The position numbers and the translations under genes are program-made. Positions 60,477-64,000 of a DNA stretch of 64,000 bases are shown one piece after another (the stretch's first letter is position 1; every line of letters begins with the position of its first letter). The DNA is taken from assembly GCA_016700175.1 (NCBI GenBank), contig CP065003.1, positions 630,001 to 694,000 on the forward strand, read 5' to 3'. The notes below the pieces were generated by a model that was given only the letters and a program-made list of their open reading frames with translations, made no database searches and was not told the origin of the DNA. This DNA comes from Acidobacteriota bacterium (GTDB taxonomy: Bacteria > Acidobacteriota > Blastocatellia > Pyrinomonadales > Pyrinomonadaceae).

Positions 60477-61442
60477 GTGGATCGAGAAACGACCAGTCAA
60501 CCGACGATTTCGATAAGGGAGTTCGTGGAGAATGCCCCGGGCAGATTGCGGCTCGAGGTCGTATCCGGCGGTCAAGGCCTTGATTCCAGTCGCATCGACT
60601 CGGACCGCATTCAGAAGCTCGGCCTCGCTCTCGCGGGGTACGCACACTACATTCATAAGGGCCGTCTTCAGATCCTGGGCCAGAGCGAGATCTCGTATCT
60701 GGATCAGCTCGCCGCTGAAATGCGGCGGTCCGCGGTGCGGAACCTTGATCTCAGCAAGATATGCTGCGTCCTGGTCACGAAAGGTCTCGAGGTTCCGGCC
60801 GAACTTGCGGAGGTGCTCGGGAAAGGCGGTGTCCCGCTTTTGAGAACCGATTCAGTGAGCTCGGTTGCTATCGCAGAGGTGTCTGCGTTCCTCCAGAAAC
60901 GTCTGGCGCCGAGCATCACGCTTCACGGGGTCCTGCTCGGCATGTACGGGGCGGGCGTGCTCTTGCTCGGCGAATCGGGAATAGGGAAGTCCGAGTGCGC
61001 GCTTGATCTAATAACCAGGGGATACCGTTTGATCTCCGACGACTCTGTGATCGTGAAGAAGATCGGCGACACGCTGGAAGGAAGTTCTCCGCCGCTCACG
61101 GCCGAGCATCTCGAGATACGCGGCCTCGGGATCCTCAACATCCGCGACCTGTTCGGGGTCAGCGCCACTGGTACTTCGAAGAACATAGATCTCTGCATCG
61201 AGCTCACGCGCTGGGACAGGATGATCGATTTGGACCGTTTGGGACTTGAAACGGCGGAAGAAGAGATCTTCGGGATCAAAGTCCCGAAATACGTGCTTCC
61301 GGTGAGTTCGGGCCGCAACATAACGACTCTTGTGGAAACGGCCGTACGAATTCATCTATTGAAAGCGGCAGGTCACGACGCCGCTCGAGAGCTCATCAAG
61401 CGGCATTCGAAGGCCGTTGCCGGCAACGGAGAAGAAACCTAG
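60477..61442 (+). CDS. hprK: HPr kinase/phosphorylase
   Basis: 321 residues from a GTG. HprK phosphorylates a serine of HPr with ATP or PPi and can reverse the reaction. The N-terminal domain (about 1-135) is followed by the kinase core with LHGVLLGMYG (His150), Walker A GESGIGKS (165-172) and the family signature LEIRGLGILNIRDLFG. The C-terminal helix carries LVETAVRIHLLKAAGHDA. No Shine-Dalgarno is visible because a heptamer array lies immediately upstream. The target HPr (62774-63046) has the matching Ser48. The rapZ gene starts directly at its stop. Confidence 0.95.
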   Translation: MDRETTSQPTISIREFVENAPGRLRLEVVSGGQGLDSSRIDSDRIQKLGLALAGYAHYIHKGRLQILGQSEISYLDQLAAEMRRSAVRNLDLSKICCVLVTKGLEVPAELAEVLGKGGVPLLRTDSVSSVAIAEVSAFLQKRLAPSITLHGVLLGMYGAGVLLLGESGIGKSECALDLITRGYRLISDDSVIVKKIGDTLEGSSPPLTAEHLEIRGLGILNIRDLFGVSATGTSKNIDLCIELTRWDRMIDLDRLGLETAEEEIFGIKVPKYVLPVSSGRNITTLVETAVRIHLLKAAGHDAARELIKRHSKAVAGNGEET

Positions 61443-62339
61443 ATGCCGACCAAGACCCCCAGTCCGGACAAGCAAGAGCGATTCATCATCATCACGGGGC
61501 TGAGCGGCTCGGGAATGTCCTCGGCTACGAACGCCTTCGAGGACCTGGGCTATTTCTGCGTCGACAACCTGCCCATCACGATGCTTTCACCGTTCGCGCG
61601 ATTGCTGGTGCCGGATTCCGAGGGCCATATCGCGATCGAAAAGGCTGCTCTTGTGATCGACATTCGCGAAAGGCATTTCCTGCCGGACTTCACGGCGGAA
61701 ATGAAGAAACTCCGGCGAAAGAGTCTTAAGCCCTACATTCTTTTCTTCGACGCTTCGGACAAGATCCTCAAGCGCAGGTTCAGCGAGACGAGAAGGCCGC
61801 ATCCTGCGGACGAGGGCGGCGGCGTTCTGGAGGCGATCCATGCGGAGCGGCAAGCGATGAAGGAGGTCCGCGGCGAGGCGGACCTGATCGTCGACACTTC
61901 CAAACACACTGTTCACACGCTGCGCCGAATGCTCTTGAAGAAATTCGGCGAGCAGGAGGAAGGCGTGCCGCTTCAGGTTCAGGTCGTGAGTTTCGGCCAC
62001 AAGCACGGTGTTCCCAGGGATGTCGATCTCCTGTTCGATGTGCGGCATTTGCCCAATCCTTATTTCGAAAAGAAGCTGAAGCCGCTTCCGGGCACGGACC
62101 CAAGAGTGATCAAGTTCCTGGAATCGCAGGCGGAAGTGATGGAGACCATTCGAAGGTTCACGGAATTGCTCGAGTATCTCCTTCCGCTGTACAGGAAAGA
62201 AGGAAAGTCCTATCTGACGATCGGGATCGGCTGCACCGGAGGAAGGCATCGTTCCGTGATGGCTGCGGAAAGGATCGGGGACTCGCTCAGACAACTCGGA
62301 TATGAGACTTCGGTTCAGCACCGCGATGTGATGAAATAG
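61443..62339 (+). CDS. rapZ: RapZ/YvcJ-family protein with altered Walker A motif
   Basis: 298 residues starting immediately after the hprK stop. RapZ is an RNA adaptor controlling glucosamine-6-phosphate synthase through small RNAs in E. coli; YvcJ relatives bind nucleotides. The family motif EDLGYFCVDNLP and the C-terminal GCTGGRHRSV domain are fully conserved, as is FGHKHG. Walker A, usually GLSG-x-GKS, reads GLSGSGMSS: the essential Lys is Met25 (ATG codon at 61515-61517). Nucleotide binding may be lost or changed. The gene is in the HprK-EIIA-HPr order of a regulatory PTS. Confidence 0.94.
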   Translation: MPTKTPSPDKQERFIIITGLSGSGMSSATNAFEDLGYFCVDNLPITMLSPFARLLVPDSEGHIAIEKAALVIDIRERHFLPDFTAEMKKLRRKSLKPYILFFDASDKILKRRFSETRRPHPADEGGGVLEAIHAERQAMKEVRGEADLIVDTSKHTVHTLRRMLLKKFGEQEEGVPLQVQVVSFGHKHGVPRDVDLLFDVRHLPNPYFEKKLKPLPGTDPRVIKFLESQAEVMETIRRFTELLEYLLPLYRKEGKSYLTIGIGCTGGRHRSVMAAERIGDSLRQLGYETSVQHRDVMK

Positions 62340-62357
62340 CGTTTCGGAGACCATCAA

Positions 62358-62777
62358 ATGAAAAAGATAGGCGGAGTTGTTGTGTCGCACGGGCAGTTCG
62401 CGAACGAACTTGTGTCCGCGGCGGAACAGGTCGTAGGCGACATCCCGCATGTTGCCGCGGTATCGATCGGATGGCACGACAATGTCGATGTTGCTAAGGG
62501 CGAGATCGAGCGCGCCATCAAGAGTGTTTCGAGCGGAAACGGCGTCCTGCTTTTGACGGACATGTTCGGCGGAACGCCCACCAACATCAGCGCTATGTTC
62601 ATCAAGGAGGGCGAGGTCGAGGTCGTGACCGGAGTAAACCTGCCGATGGTCATAAAACTCGCCTCGCAGAACAAGGAGATGAGCCTATTGGAGATGGCTG
62701 AGCTTGTAGAGCGTCAGGGAAAGGAATCCATCTATAAAGCCGCGGACCTTCTCGATCCGCACAAGTCGAAAGCATGA
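62358..62777 (+). CDS. PTS EIIA component, mannose family
   Basis: 139 residues. The phosphorylatable His11 is in VVVSHGQFA, followed by DMFGGTPTNIS typical of the EIIA-Man family, and NLPMVIKL. EIIA-Man passes phosphate from HPr to EIIB; here no EIIB, EIIC or EIID is present, so a regulatory role is more likely than sugar import. Its stop overlaps the start of the HPr gene (ATGA), so the two are translated together. Confidence 0.92.
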   Translation: MKKIGGVVVSHGQFANELVSAAEQVVGDIPHVAAVSIGWHDNVDVAKGEIERAIKSVSSGNGVLLLTDMFGGTPTNISAMFIKEGEVEVVTGVNLPMVIKLASQNKEMSLLEMAELVERQGKESIYKAADLLDPHKSKA

Positions 62778-63046
62778 TCAAGGGGCGGGTAAAGATCGTG
62801 AACAGGCTCGGGCTTCACGCGCGCGCCGCGGCGCTTGTCGTAAAACGTGCCGCGGAGTTCGAAAGCTCGGTAATGCTAATTCGCGAGGACAGCTCGATTT
62901 TCGCCGACGCCAAGTCGATCCTGAGCGTACTTTCGCTCGCAGCCTCGAACGGGATGGAACTCGCGATCGAAGTGGAAGGCCCCGACGAAGAAAGCGCGTT
63001 CGCCTCGATGACGAAGCTCTTCGAAGAGGGCTTTGGCGAACTGTAG
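62774..63046 (+). CDS. ptsH: Phosphocarrier protein HPr
   Basis: 90 residues. The active-site His15 is in NRLGLHARAAA, and the regulatory Ser48 in AKSILSVLSL matches Ser46 of Gram-positive HPr, the target of HprK. The length is typical. It overlaps the EIIA gene. No enzyme I gene (ptsI) is in the window, so phosphate entry must come from elsewhere. Confidence 0.95.
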   Translation: MIKGRVKIVNRLGLHARAAALVVKRAAEFESSVMLIREDSSIFADAKSILSVLSLAASNGMELAIEVEGPDEESAFASMTKLFEEGFGEL

Positions 63047-63069
63047 GGTTTTAGGGATAGTATTTGATT

Positions 63070-64000
63070 ATGGAACTACGAAAGTTGTACAAGCCGGGCG
63101 AAGGCCGCCACGTCGGACTTGTGGGCGTCCCGCTCGGATACGGTGCGGGCAAGTACGGAAGCGATCTGGGAGTTTCGGCGATACGGCTCGCCGAGTTTCT
63201 CGGAGACCGTGTCAAAGGCCATATCAGATCGCTCGGCTATGAACTCACCGACTACGGGGACATAGACATCGTCCAGCCGGACCTTGAGAACGAAGAGGCG
63301 CAAAGACCGAAGCACTTCAAAGAAGTACTCGAGTCTTCGACAAGGATGGCAGCGAAGATCAAGTCGATCCTCGGCGAAGGACTTCTGCCGGTGATCATCG
63401 GCGGGGACCATTCGATCGCCGCGGGGACATTCTCCGGGATCTCCAGCCATTTTCGGGATAAGGGAGAAGATGTCGGCCTTATCTGGTTTGACGCCCACGC
63501 CGACATGAACACACCAGAGTCGTCACCCAGCGGCAACACCCACGGTATGCCTCTCGCCACTCTTCTCGGGTACGGTGCCGAAGAAATGGTAGGGCTGGAA
63601 GGGTTCTCTCCGAAGCTGAAGCCTTCGTTTCTTGCGCACATAGGAGGAAGAGATCTCGACGACGGAGAACGCGAGCTTATCCACAAGCTCGGGATAAGGG
63701 ACCAGTTCTTTACGATGAGCGACATTGACCGGCGCGGTATGAACGCCTGTGTCAGGGACGCGATCGAGATCGCTTCCGGGGCTCCCGGAGGCTACTCGGT
63801 AACGTTCGACGTGGACATCATCGATCCGAGGTTCGCGCCCGGGTCCGGAACGCTGGTCCGCGGAGGCATCACGTATCGCGAGGCGCACCTCGCGCTCGAG
63901 ATGATCGCCGAGGACGGCGGCCTGCGCTCGTTCGAGATCGTCGAGGTAAATCCTATGCTCGATCAGAGCAACATCACGGCCAAGCTCGCCGGAGAACTCA
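63070..64000 (+). CDS. Arginase, 3' truncated by the window edge
   Basis: Open for 310 codons to the end of the window; arginases are usually about 300-320 residues, so little is missing. Arginase hydrolyses arginine to ornithine and urea with two manganese ions. The metal ligands are visible in order: GGDHS (His114), WFDAHADMN (Asp141, His143, Asp145) and TFDVDIID (Asp247, Asp249). NTHGMPLA and EVNP are also typical. The GSGT block (FAPGSGTLV) is slightly changed from APGTGT. The ATG at 63070 lies 23 bases after the HPr stop. Confidence 0.93.
   Translation, partial: MELRKLYKPGEGRHVGLVGVPLGYGAGKYGSDLGVSAIRLAEFLGDRVKGHIRSLGYELTDYGDIDIVQPDLENEEAQRPKHFKEVLESSTRMAAKIKSILGEGLLPVIIGGDHSIAAGTFSGISSHFRDKGEDVGLIWFDAHADMNTPESSPSGNTHGMPLATLLGYGAEEMVGLEGFSPKLKPSFLAHIGGRDLDDGERELIHKLGIRDQFFTMSDIDRRGMNACVRDAIEIASGAPGGYSVTFDVDIIDPRFAPGSGTLVRGGITYREAHLALEMIAEDGGLRSFEIVEVNPMLDQSNITAKLAGEL

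Noticed and set aside
1..64000. tRNA, rRNA, phage or integron
   Set aside because: No tRNA-like cloverleaf with conserved loop bases, no rRNA sequence, no integrase with attachment sites and no phage structural genes were recognised. Only the IS3 remnant is a mobile-element trace.

Overview
The window is 64 kb of a G+C-rich, Gram-negative-type bacterial chromosome. It carries an LPS-export module (LptC/LptA-like and LptB), RpoN, cytochrome c maturation system II (ResB/CcsA) and a regulatory PTS. Its secreted FG-GAP/VCBS proteins have repeats of the style SEDDSFFAFPFG...GDFDGDG, and its intergenic spacers are full of short repeats. Together these suggest Acidobacteriota, probably class Blastocatellia. 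That placement is an inference from gene style, not from a marker-gene tree. No tRNA, rRNA, CRISPR array or prophage was seen.

Layout: 1-5.5 kb holds a 5'-truncated penicillin-acylase-like hydrolase, RuvX, an S41 peptidase homologue that has lost both catalytic residues, an AAC(6')-like acetyltransferase and a secreted acidic protein. Four tandem 50-bp repeats follow. 5.9-11.5 kb is a respiratory block: CcsA and ResB on the minus strand, then CyoE/CtaB, cytochrome oxidase subunit III and DUF420 on the plus strand. 11.48-11.82 kb is a free-standing transcription unit with promoter, c-di-AMP (ydaO-type) riboswitch aptamer and strong terminator, but no gene behind it. 11.8-20.7 kb has M1 and M28 peptidases, a catalytically intact S41 protease, two Dpp/Opp-type ATPases around a RimL-like acetyltransferase, and a Yip1 protein.

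20.8-28.3 kb is a MacAB/Lol-like exporter: adaptor, one ATPase and four successive permeases. 28.6-37.8 kb is a same-strand signalling island: zinc ribbon-FHA protein, zinc ribbon-kinase-zinc ribbon-FHA protein, RDD membrane protein, FHA-GAF-PP2C phosphatase, HD-GYP protein and a GYF/zinc-finger membrane protein. 37.8-38.8 kb is a repeat island with heptamer arrays, REP-like palindromes and an IS3 transposase remnant. FtsY, RibD and RsmA follow. 42-46.9 kb has two secreted FG-GAP proteins, one fused to a di-heme cytochrome c peroxidase. Two overlapping aminoglycoside-acetyltransferase-like genes, RNase J, an ACT protein, a META protein, an SDR, UppP and RecJ come next.

54.6-63.0 kb is the best-ordered operon region: giant LptC/LptA-like protein, LptB, RpoN, HPF, HprK, RapZ, a mannose-type EIIA and HPr, then an arginase cut by the window edge. 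The set resembles the proteobacterial rpoN-hpf-ptsN-rapZ-npr cluster, but uses HprK and EIIA-Man and has no enzyme I or sugar permease here.

Most notable points: the orphan c-di-AMP riboswitch RNA; an S41 pseudoprotease; a Cys-to-His change at a RibD zinc ligand; a Lys-to-Met change in the RapZ Walker A motif; heptamer-phased repeats at many loci, including one inside the acylase reading frame; and the kinase/phosphatase/FHA island.
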